Assembly: GCF_024586455.1 (NCBI RefSeq)
Contig: NC_065921.1
Location: 27,463,135 to 27,527,134 of the forward strand
Source: Bactrocera neohumeralis
Taxonomy: Eukaryota > Arthropoda > Insecta > Diptera > Tephritidae
DNA length: 64,000 bases
Direction: 5' to 3'
A program made the position numbers and the translations under genes. The notes under the pieces are model-generated. The model did no database searches. It had not been told where the DNA came from and saw only the letters and a program-made list of their open reading frames with translations. Of the stretch, positions 47,870 through 58,700 are shown piece after piece. The stretch's first letter is position 1, and each line of letters begins with the position of its first letter.

Positions 47870-50435
47870 AATTCAACATACACTGAAAAATAAATTTCCT
47901 TTCAAAAACACACGCGCGCTCTTTTCCTTTGCTGCATTTCAACATTCGCGCTCATTTCTATAATCATGCTGCTAACTTCGGCGCTCTATGTTAACACTAG
48001 CGCTCTTGCCACTTTGCAAACAGCTGTTAACGCGCTCTATTAACTTAAACGCACGCATGTAAGCCAACTACAAGTAATTAGTGGCCATTCTAACACATGA
48101 GTAGCAAATAATGCAATGCGTTGCATTACTGAGAGTTAATATAAACGAAGGCGCACAGCAGCATCTCTACCAACCAGAGTTAACATAACAGAGTTCCGAA
48201 GCGCTAGTGTAATAAAGGCACAATCGTAAGTCAACAAAGTGACGAAATAAGCATAAATGGCATTTAACAGTAACGCGTATAGTGCTTGTAAACATTGTAA
48301 GCGAGTAGAAGAGAGAGCGCGCATATGAGGCGCGCGCGCTCTCTTTGCGTCTTATCACATGCAGAGCGCGACTGCAGTCAACAAGCAACCACCGCGCACT
48401 TGTACGTTCGTGTGAGTGTGTGTGTGTGTGTGTATTGGTGTTGAACAACGGAGCGCCACCAATACGGCCAACAGCAGGCAAGCAATTGATTTGCCAGTCA
48501 AGCAGCGGGCCAAACCAGCACGTTCGGCTCAGAGTCGTTTCGTCAGAACACAACAGTTCACCAGCGGCGGCGGTCAGTAAACATGTGTGCGCGCATTTAG
48601 TGCTTTAGTCTTTACTTGCTTAACAATATTTTGTGTGGTTTAAAAACGCGACGCGCGGCTGCTAATTAACAACAACCAAACACGACCGGCATTAAGTAGT
48701 GAAAAAAAGTAAATTCAATTGCGCGTGTTGCCAGTTTTTGTGCACAATTCGACTGCGGTATATAACGCGTAACGCGGCGTCTAATTATAAAAACGAGTTA
48801 TAAACAGTTTTTCCTTCTGCCTAAAGTGTGCTATTGTTATTGTTGTGTGAAAATACGGGCAAAAGTGTAAAGTGATGCGACGAAGCGACTGCATTTAAAC
48901 GCGGAAATTTTGTGCATAGCCGGTAGTTTGAGAAAAGTTTTTCGAACACGTCAAACTTCGTGAACCGCGTACCGCGCGCTTGTGAAAATAATACATTTTG
49001 CAATAAGTTAATAAGCAGCGCTATTAAGTGCCTTTGTTTTAACTGCCGTGCAAAAAGGTCCGTGTGAATGTAGCGTGCGCGCGCTAATAACAACCACAAC
49101 AACAATAACAACCTGTGTATAAGTAAACGTCAGGCAAATTAAGTCACTGATTTTACCTGTAAAACCGACGTGTGACAAGACGCGCCGCGGCACTGGCTTA
49201 TTAGAGAGCCGCGCAACGAGTGGCGCCACGACTTAATCATTGTAATTATGTGCAATTACAAGAATATAACACTGTTATATAACTGTAAAATGTGTGCGCG
49301 TTAAGCGCGCTTATATTTCTCAAAGCAAACTGCGAGCTAGCGAGTCACAAAGGCAGTCATTGTAACGCGGCGCGCTACCGAAAATAATAAAGTAATAAAC
49401 AACAGCGTTGCAACTGTAAAGTGCTCTCCACTCCACTTAATTTATGGCAACTGCGTATGCGTACGCGCGTGCGTCCAGTGAACCGCGTGCATGTTATTAA
49501 CACTTTGGCTGCGTAACGTTTTTGACACGCGCGCGTCAAATAGTTTTTCGGCCACAATACGCGCGTATAATTAAAAATGCAAAGGAGTCGTTCGAAAGCA
49601 TGAGCGCAAATTGCTGATAATAGTAAGTGTAATTGGCTTTTCACCACAAAACGATGATAAGACAAATAGTGGCAAGCGAAGTTGCAAACGCTCAGCATAC
49701 ATGCCTTGCTGCGCTCAACTAACAGCTTCTATGCATCTTCATTGCGAACGTAACGCGCGCCACTCTGCACTTGCTGCTACTGTGACTTCGACTGCTGCTG
49801 CTGCTGCCGTCAGTTTTCCCCAGTAATGTGTTATCGTTGCATGCGCCCGACTGCAGCCATCCTGTGTCCAGCCGCCGCGCTCATTTAAGGCGATACCGTG
49901 CGCATTTTCCATTCATTCACAAATCAACCGTCGTGCGCTATTGTCGGCTGCTCGGCTGCCGTTTACATTCACAAAACGTTTTCCTTCGCCTTTTTCATTT
50001 CGAAGTCGCAAGTCATTCATGAGACGCGCTGCTCGCCACACGCGCGTACGTTCTTAGTGCATTCGCGTAAGCTGATTGTCAGCAGTGATTTTGTGACAAG
50101 TGAAATGAAATGTGAAATGAAATAAATGCATGAAGCAAATCGCTATCGCAAATGCAAGACGCAATAAAATTAAATGCAAAATGCAATTCAAATGGCCAGC
50201 AAAAAAAAAAATAAAAATAAATATTTTTTTTTAATGCAAAATTAAATATATGTGAATGCGGAGTATAATAATCCCAACGTAAATCGTAAAAATTCGTCGT
50301 TGCACTCACCGCGCGCTGTAATTAACGGTTATAAAATTGATGAAATGTGCTTGTGTGTGTGATAATGGCATTACAATCGGTTTTATGAAAAACGCAATTG
50401 CACGAATACACGGCAAAAAATTAGTGTATAGAAAG
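47870..50435 (+). other. Putative promoter and long non-coding first exon, with splice donor at 50436
   Basis: Transposon sequence stops. The DNA becomes richer in G+C and CpG (gcgcgc, acgcgc), with caacaacaa and cag runs like fly 5' leaders. No long frame is conserved-looking. A textbook donor (gaaag then gtaagt) sits at 50436, followed at once by AT-rich intron-like DNA. A short frame starting at 50385 (MKNAIARIHG...) is open for 17 codons into the donor in phase 0. An initiator-like ggtcagtaaac is near 48573. I infer a first exon of a large + strand gene, but no protein homology supports it. Confidence 0.45.
48312..48344. promoter_or_regulatory. GAGA/GCGC inverted repeat
   Basis: agagagcgcgc and its inverse gcgcgcgctctct flank a 9-10-bp centre. 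GAGAG is the core bound by GAGA factor and CLAMP in flies, so the element could mark an open promoter. This is inference from the motif only. Confidence 0.4.
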
Positions 50436-53400
50436 GTAAGTTGGCAAAACTTAATATGGCATAATGTGTATTAGGGTGTGTAAAAAAAAAATAAAATAAA
50501 AGCAAATAAAATAAATGCTCCTGTTGAGCTTGTAAGGATATAAATTATCTAATGTGTTAAAAAACATAACATTTTTTTTAATATTTTCATTTTATTAATC
50601 TAATGTGTTAAAAAACACAATTTTTTTTTTAATATTTTAATTTAATTAAAAAAAATTATTTTCATTTTTAAATAATTTTTATTTTTAAATATATTTTTTT
50701 GTAATTTAATTAAAATTTACTTATTGCATTAAAAATTAAAAAAAAATAATAATATTTAAATTATTATTTATTTATTTATTAAAAAATAATTTTAATTAAA
50801 TTTAAGAAAAATATATTTAAAAAAAATTAAAAATGAAAATTCAAAATAAAAATTATTTAAACATAAAAATAATTCTTTTTAATTAAATTAAAATATTAAA
50901 AAAATGTATGTTTTTAACACATTAGTTAATTTATATAATGTTATCTACTCATTATTGCTTACATTATTTTAGTTTCAATTTTTAATTCCACTCTAAATTT
51001 AAATCTATATTACTTTGAAAAAAAAAAATGCAAATAAAATTCAATTTCTATCTTTTTTTTTAAAAAATGATATTATTAAATAAAAGCATTTGTTGAGAAA
51101 AAATGTTATAAAATTTGTAGACTAGTTTGAAAAAAATAGAAAAAATTAATTAATTTATAATTTTATAAAAATATATTATAAATAAATAAATTAGTTGAGA
51201 AAAAATTATACAAAATTCAATCTAATTATTTGTGTATAATTAAAAAAAATTAAAAATTAAAAAAATAGTTAGTTTAAAAAAGGAAAACAATCAATTACTT
51301 TCTAATTTGCTTATAAAAAATTATATTATTAAGAGAGAGGTTAAAGTTTCAATGTAAGAAAAATACTTTTTTGCGAATTTATTTCTTAAATATGGATTAA
51401 GTAATTTTATTTGGACATTTTGTTCATTATTGAGCACACTTTTGACAATACATATTATGTAATTTTTTCATGCTGAAATATTGAAACATAAGCTGGTAAC
51501 AGAGCTTTCCCTAGAACGTCTTGAGAAAAAAAAAATTTGCGCTGGGAAATTATTCGAAAATAAAAAACCAAGAAAAATTAGACAAATTATAATCAAATCT
51601 TCCTTACAACGATCTCTGATATATGTATATGTTTTTTAATTAAAAGTTTTTGGCGGCCATTTTCGGACATTATTGAAACCCTAATCTCTCCTTTAAATAA
51701 AAGCAATAGTTGAACAAAAAGATACCAAATTTAATTACAAAAAAAATTTAATAAAAAAACATTCGAAAGCAAAATATTATATTGCAGAAATCAAAAGATA
51801 TTTTCTTAAAACAAAAAGTAGTAATAAAAAAATGCATATAATTTAATTAAATATTAATATTTTAATATAACTTTGCATAACTTTGAAATCAAGTGTACAA
51901 TAAAATTAAATAATTTAAAAATATTATTATTTGTGTTTGTATTTTATACACATTACATTAAGTGTATAAAATACAAACACAAATAATTTTGAAAATATTT
52001 ATTTAATTTTTCTTAAAATATTTTTTTGTTTAACAAATTAATTAATAATTTTTTTTTGTTATGCAATATTTTTTAATAATTTATAAATATTTTTTCACGA
52101 ATTTTTCATGTTAGAAATGAGTTATGTTAAATTAAGTAAAAAATGCAACAATTTGTTTTAGATTTATTAAAAATTTTAAAATATATGTGACTATATATGT
52201 ACATATATTATAGTTATGTATATACGTATATTGTATAAATATTGTACTTTTGAAAAATTATTTTTTTTTTTTAAGAAAAGTATTTTCTGCTTTTTAAATA
52301 AAATTAAGTGAAATGAAATTCAATAAAGATTTACTAATTTAATAAAAAAAATAATTACAAAAAGGATTAATGCCAGGGAAGTACCTTCAGCTGCATAGCG
52401 CACGTTGGTTATATGGGGTCTAGGGCGAATTTTCATACGATTTTATTCATTCTAAGCACAAATATGCACCGTTATAAGAAAAACACACCCTCTAAATTTT
52501 AATAAAATAACTCACATAGTGCTATATCCAGCATAAAGTCACCAAGACGTGCGAAAATCTTTATATTAAGTATATGGGGGCAAAGGGAAGTATTTAAAAC
52601 CTTTTTTGACAACGTTATTAGAGAAGGACTATCGTTTAATTTCAATTATATATCTCCCACATTCACCGATATTTTTGCATCAAAAGTCAACTCTAGACAG
52701 TGAAGTCCACATATTCGGATTTTGTAGGAATTGAATAATTTTTGTTCTTAAGGCGGCATACTTTAAAGGAATTATTAGTCCAAAATTATATTCGGTTATA
52801 TTAATTACTTCTTGATCAAATGGAATTCAAAATTGTGCTATATGGAAAGTAGGCGTCGCTGTTCTCCGATTTCGCTCATTTTCGCACTATGGCATAAAAA
52901 TTTGTTCAATTAGTCGAAATAAATCTGTCGGGTCCCGAAATAATTTCACCAAGAATTTTCAAACCAACTCCCATAAAGCCCTCTCCTACTATCTCGGTGG
53001 TATTGATTTGTCTTGCTTTTAGTACTTTTTAACAGTACCGTTATATGGGGAGTGAGCGGTGTTATTTTCCGCTTTCATCCATTTTCACACCGTCGGTAGG
53101 AGTTCTTACAGTATTTGTGCTAGATAACTTTGGTTGTTGAAGTTTTAGTGGTTTAGGAGATATGCTAATCAAGCTTATTATAGGGTGGAGCCACGCACAC
53201 TTTTCAAAGTTTTTTTGCACCAGTTGCCCTTTGCTCCTGCGATACCCTGTGCCAAATTATATCTTAATAGTGATTAGTTATGGCACTTTATAGGTTTTTG
53301 GTTAATGGCGTTTTGTAGGCGTAGCAGTGGTCCGATTACGCCCATCTCCGAACTTGTATTTTTTTTTTTACTAAGGAACGCGTATACCAAGTTACATCAA

Positions 53401-53505
53401 GATATCTCAATATTTTTACTCAAGTTACAGCTTGCACAGACCGACGGATGAACAGAGAGATAGTCACCCGATTTCAAATCGTCTCTTCATTCTGATCATA
53501 TATAC
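50436..53505. other. AT-rich intron-like DNA, then a dispersed repeat
   Basis: 50500-52370 is A/T homopolymer-rich with no frame. It includes an inverted pair near 51930-51990 (ttgtgtttgtattttatac and its complement). From about 52370 to 53505 there is a less AT-rich repeat, with phrases such as gtatatgggg and gttacagcttgcacagaccg. Its end matches 770-845 and it is followed directly by a mariner copy. Confidence 0.5.
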
Positions 53506-54240
53506 AAGGAGCGTTCCAGAGTAAACAGGACTTTAAAAAAACAATAAATGGTTTTTTCGGTAAAATTAATTTATTTTATTCAAAATAGTTTTCTTCTGCT
53601 TCAATACAGCTTTTTGCACGGTCCAAAAGCATGTCGAACGAGTGTTTTAGCTCGTTGGCCGGTATGGCCGCCCGTATGCCGGTGCAAGCCTTTTGAATGG
53701 CCTCTACGTCTGCATAACGCTTTCCTTTCATGGGCAAATGTATTTTTCCGAAAAGGAAGAAGTCGCACGGTGCTATGTCAGGTGAATACGGGGAGTGGTT
53801 AATTATTCAAATGTGATTTTTGGTCAAATAATCGGTCACAATTTGTCCTTCGAATGTTGGATTCTGAGCAATTTTTTGGTCGTCAGTCAATTTGTGCGGT
53901 ACAAACCGTACACACACCTTTCGTAAGCCCAAATGTTCGGTCGAATGCGATAAATCGATGTTTTGGAGATGTTCAATTCCATTTCCATGAAATTCAATGA
54001 TAATTTCGGCTGATTTTTGATGAATTCACGCACAGTTTCGATGGAATTTCCGGTGATCACGGATTTGATTTATGTCCTCATGACCACTTTGAAAACGTTG
54101 AAACCACTCGTGCACTCTGCTTCGGGATAGGCAATCATCGCCGTAAACTTGTTTCATCAATTGAAAGATTTCGGTAAAAGTTTTACCAATTTTAAAACAA
54201 AATTGAATGTTGGCTCTTTGTTTGAAGCTCATTTGTTAAT
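53505..54240 (-). mobile_element. mariner copy with internal deletion
   Basis: The minus strand from 54232 reads MSFKQRANIQFCFKIGKTFT, then EIFQLMKQVYGDDCLSRSRV, then HEWFQRFQSGHEDIN. This is a transposase N-terminus. Sequence near 53550-53800 is the antisense C-terminus. The catalytic middle is gone. The insertion lies at the end of the dispersed repeat at 53505 (ggagcgttccagagtaaaca). Confidence 0.75.
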
Positions 54241-54244
54241 GACG

Positions 54245-55310
54245 ATAGCATCGAAAAAGTTTGAAAATCGTCGTATTGGCTTCAGAGAGATAGCAGGGGC
54301 TCTCAACTTATCGTATATATCGACTCAATACGTATACATTTTGGTTAATGTTTTGGGTATGTAGGGTTTCCATGCTAGACTCATACCGAAAGACCTGAAT
54401 CTTTCGCAAAAATTACGTCGAGTGGGGATTGTAAAAGAGATGCTTGAGAACGTAGTACATTCATCACGCATATCATTACTAGTGACATGACGCAAAATTT
54501 ATGAATATGACGTGGAAACTGTCTAACATTCTAGCTAATGGCGCTAGCCTAAAGTGAGCGGAATCGTAAAAAACAAAATTCGTTGAAGCTACCGAAGGTC
54601 ATTCCAGCCGAGGCTTATAACAAGTGTATGGATAATTGGCTTACTGGCTCAAGAGAGGCCTGTTTTGAAGGCATTAATAAATAATGAAGCACATCGGGAG
54701 TTTACGGAGGTGCTTCCCTAATTAAAACAACATGCGACGAAACCCCGCTTCGCACACGGCGATTTCAATATTAAAGACCGTTCACATGAAGGAAGGTCAA
54801 AAACCTTGGAAGACCATTAATTGGAGACGTGGCTCGTTGAGTATTTTTGACAAACCTAAGAAGAGCTTAGGATTGAGAGTCACCCGGGAAGCCATTCTAA
54901 AGCGACTTCTGCGCTGAGAATGATTCAGAAACAAGGAACTTTTGTTCCTTGCGACCTCAGTACCGGAAGAAGCATGAAAAGTGGATTCTGTTGCATGACA
55001 ATGTTCGAGTTTACGTTGATAAACCCGCTAAAACCTAACTGAAAACGCTTAAATTGGGGGTCCTATCGCACCCTTCATATTCTCCAGATTTTGCACTGTC
55101 CGATTATTATTTGTTCGGTTCGATGGCACAGAGTCTGGCTCAGACACAGTTTCACTTACTAGACGACATCGAAATTTGGCTTGATTCTCGGATAGCAACA
55201 CAAAATGAGTGGTTTTACCGTAATGGTATTCGAGCTTTGTCAAAAAGATGGAAAAAAGTTGTGACTAGCGACGCTTCGAATAATTCGTTTGTAACAATAC
55301 AATAAACAAC
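54245..55310 (+). mobile_element. mariner remnants (irritans-type), probably two copies
   Basis: 54245-54540 carries an HTH part (FREIAGALNLSYISTQYVYI) and decayed LVPKDLN...RR. 54720-55310 carries DFNIKDR..EGRSKTLED and, after frame breaks, LSHPSYSPDFALSDYYLFGS, MAQSLAQTQFHLLDD and WFYRNGIRALSKRWKKVV. The second matches the copy at 19380 and has a nearly complete C-terminus. Confidence 0.7.
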
Positions 55311-55334
55311 ATTAACAACAACATTACAATAAAT

Positions 55335-55618
55335 TTGCTAGTCCGGGTCAATTTTGATCAGATGATATATACATGCTTTTTGCTAGTCCGGGTCAAATTT
55401 GATTAGATGATATATAAGTGTTTTTTGCTAGTCCGGGTCAGTCCGGGTCAAATTTGATCAGATGATATATGACATGTTTTTTTTTGCTAGTCCGGGTCAA
55501 TTTTGATCAGATGATATATAAATGTTTTTTTTTTGCTAGTCCGGGTCAATTTTGATCAGATGATATGTACATGTTTTTTGCTAATCTGGGTCAATTTTGA
55601 TCAGATGATACATAATTG
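55335..55618. repeat. Tandem repeat, 45-50 bp unit, about six copies
   Basis: tgctagtccgggtca followed by a(a/t)tttgatcagatgatata recurs at about 55337, 55382, 55427, 55485, 55534 and 55579. The t-run spacer has variable length, and one short duplication of gtccgggtca lies at 55431-55450. The array sits just 3' of a mariner copy and is the only place this motif appears in the window. Confidence 0.9.
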
Positions 55619-55689
55619 AATATAATTTTCTAAGTATTTTGTACCTTTGAGCTCTTAAAAACGACCGTTATCTCTACAAAACCATTACA

Positions 55690-56969
55690 CTCTTGTGGCT
55701 GTGTTGCGCGGGTATAAAAATATACCGAAACAGCTCTATTTCTTCAGCAGGAGCATTTAACTTAATACCATTAAATTATTCGCGCAATTATGATGAATTC
55801 AATTCCAATAATTATTATTCCCATTCTATTCCAGATACGCAGTCGGTCAGCAAAGTGTGCGCCCGGGCGCTTGGACGGCAACGCGTACACGTAGCCACGC
55901 ACATTTATATGCATGTAGCACATCCGATAGCTATCTACGCACTCGCAAAACACAAATTATACGTGTAAACAACGCGTGGACATACACACTAACACACACA
56001 CTCGCCCGCGTACAAGCGCCTCTGCAAAAAAAGCGTCAACGATTTGCGAACGGCCGGATCAACAGCAACACAAAGGCCAAGCAGACAGACAACCCACCGG
56101 CAACAAGCCACCAGCCAACAGGCAGCCGGTCAGCCACACAGCGCTAGCCACAGCTCAACAGCTCGACAACGCCGGGCGGAAAGCGCTTTCGAGTGGCGCA
56201 TACAAAACTTGGGATTGCCCGCGTGTCTGTGTCTCCGACTGCCGCGCGGCGACGACGACGACAACGCGAAGCCAATTCAAACTGTAGCAGATATCAATCC
56301 ACATGCTGAGCATAATTAATTTGCCGCACGTCAGTTGAGTCGGTCAGTGGTAGTGCGCGCAGCCGACACACCTACAAACATACAAACGCGCCGGCTGTGC
56401 GACGGACAGACAGACTATAGACAGTTGTTTGTGTGTGTGGTGTTCGCTAGCTGGTAGCGTCTGCTACTGTTGCTCAACGCTTCAATGCGAACAAGTGTAT
56501 ATATGTGTGCGTGTGTTTCAACATTTATGCATTAACTCATACATGTGTGTGTGTGTATGCATATATATGTGTGTAGCGCTGTTCTAAAGCATTTCCATGC
56601 ATTCGGTTTTATTGGAGCGCAGCCGCTACCGTTGTCTGTATGTATGTAAAATCGCGCGCGCTTGCTCTGAATAATGTCAATACATACATATATACAAAGC
56701 TATATTTTACATACATAAGCTCAGGCGTTAATATATGTGTGCGTATGTAAATATGCGCGTCGTGCGTACCGATCGCTGTTCCACAACTGAATTCTGCAAA
56801 CAAGTATTATATACTATAGACGACAAAAAGTATAAATAATTATAATAATAATTAATGTTAAAATATACTTAAAACAACAACAACAACAAATGCCAAACAG
56901 TTAAAACTGCTCCACCTCGCAATGCTACCGTTTCCATGCACCACAACCGATTACAACGTTCTAAAGCTG
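55690..56969 (+). other. Second putative first exon, splice donor at 56970
   Basis: This is another transposon-poor, GC-richer island with CpG and cagacagac/caacaac leader-like runs. It ends in a strong donor (aagctg then gtaagt). An ATG at 56922 with a purine at -3 opens a 16-codon frame (MLPFPCTTTDYNVLKL) that reaches the donor in phase 0. This is the same phase as the 17-codon frame ending at 50435. It could be an alternative first coding exon of one gene that continues beyond the window. There is no homology evidence. Confidence 0.4.
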
Positions 56970-57163
56970 GTAAGTTTTGTTTGTGTATTGCCTTAAGTTT
57001 CCTTTATTTTTTCTTATTATCAGCTAGAACAACTCAAAGCTCGCTTCCACCTGTAATACTTCGAAAAAAATCGCGTTTCATAGATTTTGTAGGGAATTGA
57101 ATTGAATGTTCTACAAAATGGTCTCTAACGTTTTTTTCCTAAACCTAATCATTCCAAAGCTTA

Positions 57164-58245
57164 CAGGTCAATTGAAAAGTGACCGAACTGACACACCCGG
57201 AAATTGTAAATAAACCGTAAAATATTTAATGAGTCCATAATATTTATTTTGTCGCCACCATATATATGTATATATATTTCATAGTAGTCGCCACCATATT
57301 CAATACTTTACACTTCTGCCAACAATTTTTTCAGTCCTCGAAACAATTTTCATAAGCACTTTTTTGTATGGCCTTCAGCTCCTTCAGCGAATTTTGTTTT
57401 ATCTCTTCGAACGACTGAAAACGGCTTCCACGGAGCGGCTATTTCAGTTTGGGGAATAAGAAAAAATCAGACAGAGCCAAACCTGGTGAATACGGTGGTT
57501 GAACACGAAGCCAAATCTGGTGAATACGATAGGTCGATCGATGGTATTCATTGCGTTTTTGGGTTTAAATTCGGTCACAACCGTGGCTTGATGCGATGTT
57601 GCATTATCATCGTGTAAAAACCATGAATCGTTCTTTCACAAATCCAGCCATTTTCGACGGTTATTCTTAATCAAACGTCTCAAAGCGGCCAAATAGAACT
57701 CCCTATTGAACGTCTGTCCCCCTCGAACAAATTCATGATGCACCAAACCACGAATATCGAAAAAAACACTGATCATTACCTTGATTTATGAGCGGCTTTA
57801 GGGTGGTTTTTTTTAGTTTTGGCTCGTTTTTCATCCTTCATTCCAAGAATAGTGTACTTGTTTGCATGTAAAATTCATAAACCCATGTCTCATCGGCAGA
57901 TATAGTGCTGTCCATGAAAGTGGGATCAGAATTCGCGCGATCAAGCATGTCCAAAGAAATGTGTTTGCGGTACTCTACTCTAAAAAAAATCAGCTTTATC
58001 GGGATGAGCAGAACAAGAATACGTTTCATACCCAAAATATCTACCAAAATCATTCTTACGGACTCGCCAGAGGCGTCAAGCTCTCTTGCCGTCTTTCTAA
58101 CACTTGTCTGACGACTTTCAAGCACCATATCCTTCACTTTTATAATATTTACGTCAGTTGAAGAGATCGAAGATCGTCCAGAACGAGACATGTCTTCATG
58201 GATCTCTCGACCACCTTTCAAGGCTTTGCTTGTGCTTTTGATAAA
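57164..58245 (-). mobile_element. mariner copy, decayed
   Basis: The left end caggtcaattgaaaagtgac (57164) resembles the Mos1-like ends at 36684. The minus strand 58221-57838 reads MSRSGRSSISSTDVNIIKVK, then DMVLESRQTSVRKTARELDA, then LDMLDRANSDPTFM, then DETWVYEFYMQT. It keeps the DETWVYE first catalytic box. The remainder (57300-57800) is antisense C-terminus with stops. Confidence 0.75.
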
Positions 58246-58540
58246 ACTAAATCACCGTAAGCCTTTTCCAACATTCCCAAAGATTTCGCTCACGAAATTT
58301 GGTAAGCAATACAAAATTAAGACAAATTCTTTACTAGATATTTTTATCCATAGTAAAAATCGCAACGCACTACTGAGGTGTGCGGACTTAAACAGCTGCT
58401 GTAAACCAACTGGTAGACAAATTGCTCTCATATTTGGCATAGTAATTAAGAACAGTCCTACCAACTTAGCAAAACACATCTTTTTGAATATCAGTAGATT
58501 TAATTACAGTTTCCGGGTGCTTTTTTGTCACAATGTATAT
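58245..58540. other. Unassigned non-coding
   Basis: Spacer between a mariner copy and a hairpin-repeat fragment. Overlapping short frames on both strands show no recognisable domain. Confidence 0.3.
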
Positions 58541-58700
58541 AAATGATCAGCTTGACGAGCCGTCGGTCGGTCTGTCTTTATGTATCTGAACTATTCTCTC
58601 AGTTTTTGAGATATCGGTCTGAAATTGTGAAAAGGTTATTTTCCAAGGCTTTGCTACAATCTTCAAAGTAATTGTTCAGATCGGATCCTTAAGGGATTAC
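58540..58700. repeat. Dispersed hairpin-ended repeat, internal fragment
   Basis: aatgatcagcttgacgagcc, gtcggtctgtctttatgtat, tctcagtttttgagatatcg and attgttcagatcggatcct match the family at 26490 and 31250. Both ends are missing. Confidence 0.6.

Noticed and set aside
48167..48608. Open frames in the first island
   Set aside because: Same reason: GC-rich leader-like DNA with frames on both strands and tg-repeat translation, and no recognisable domain.
55857..56319. Three overlapping ~90-100-codon frames in the second island
   Set aside because: They are open mainly because the region is CpG-rich and low in stops. All three frames are similarly open and low-complexity (Thr/Gln/Ala-rich), and none looks conserved. 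I treat the region as leader sequence.
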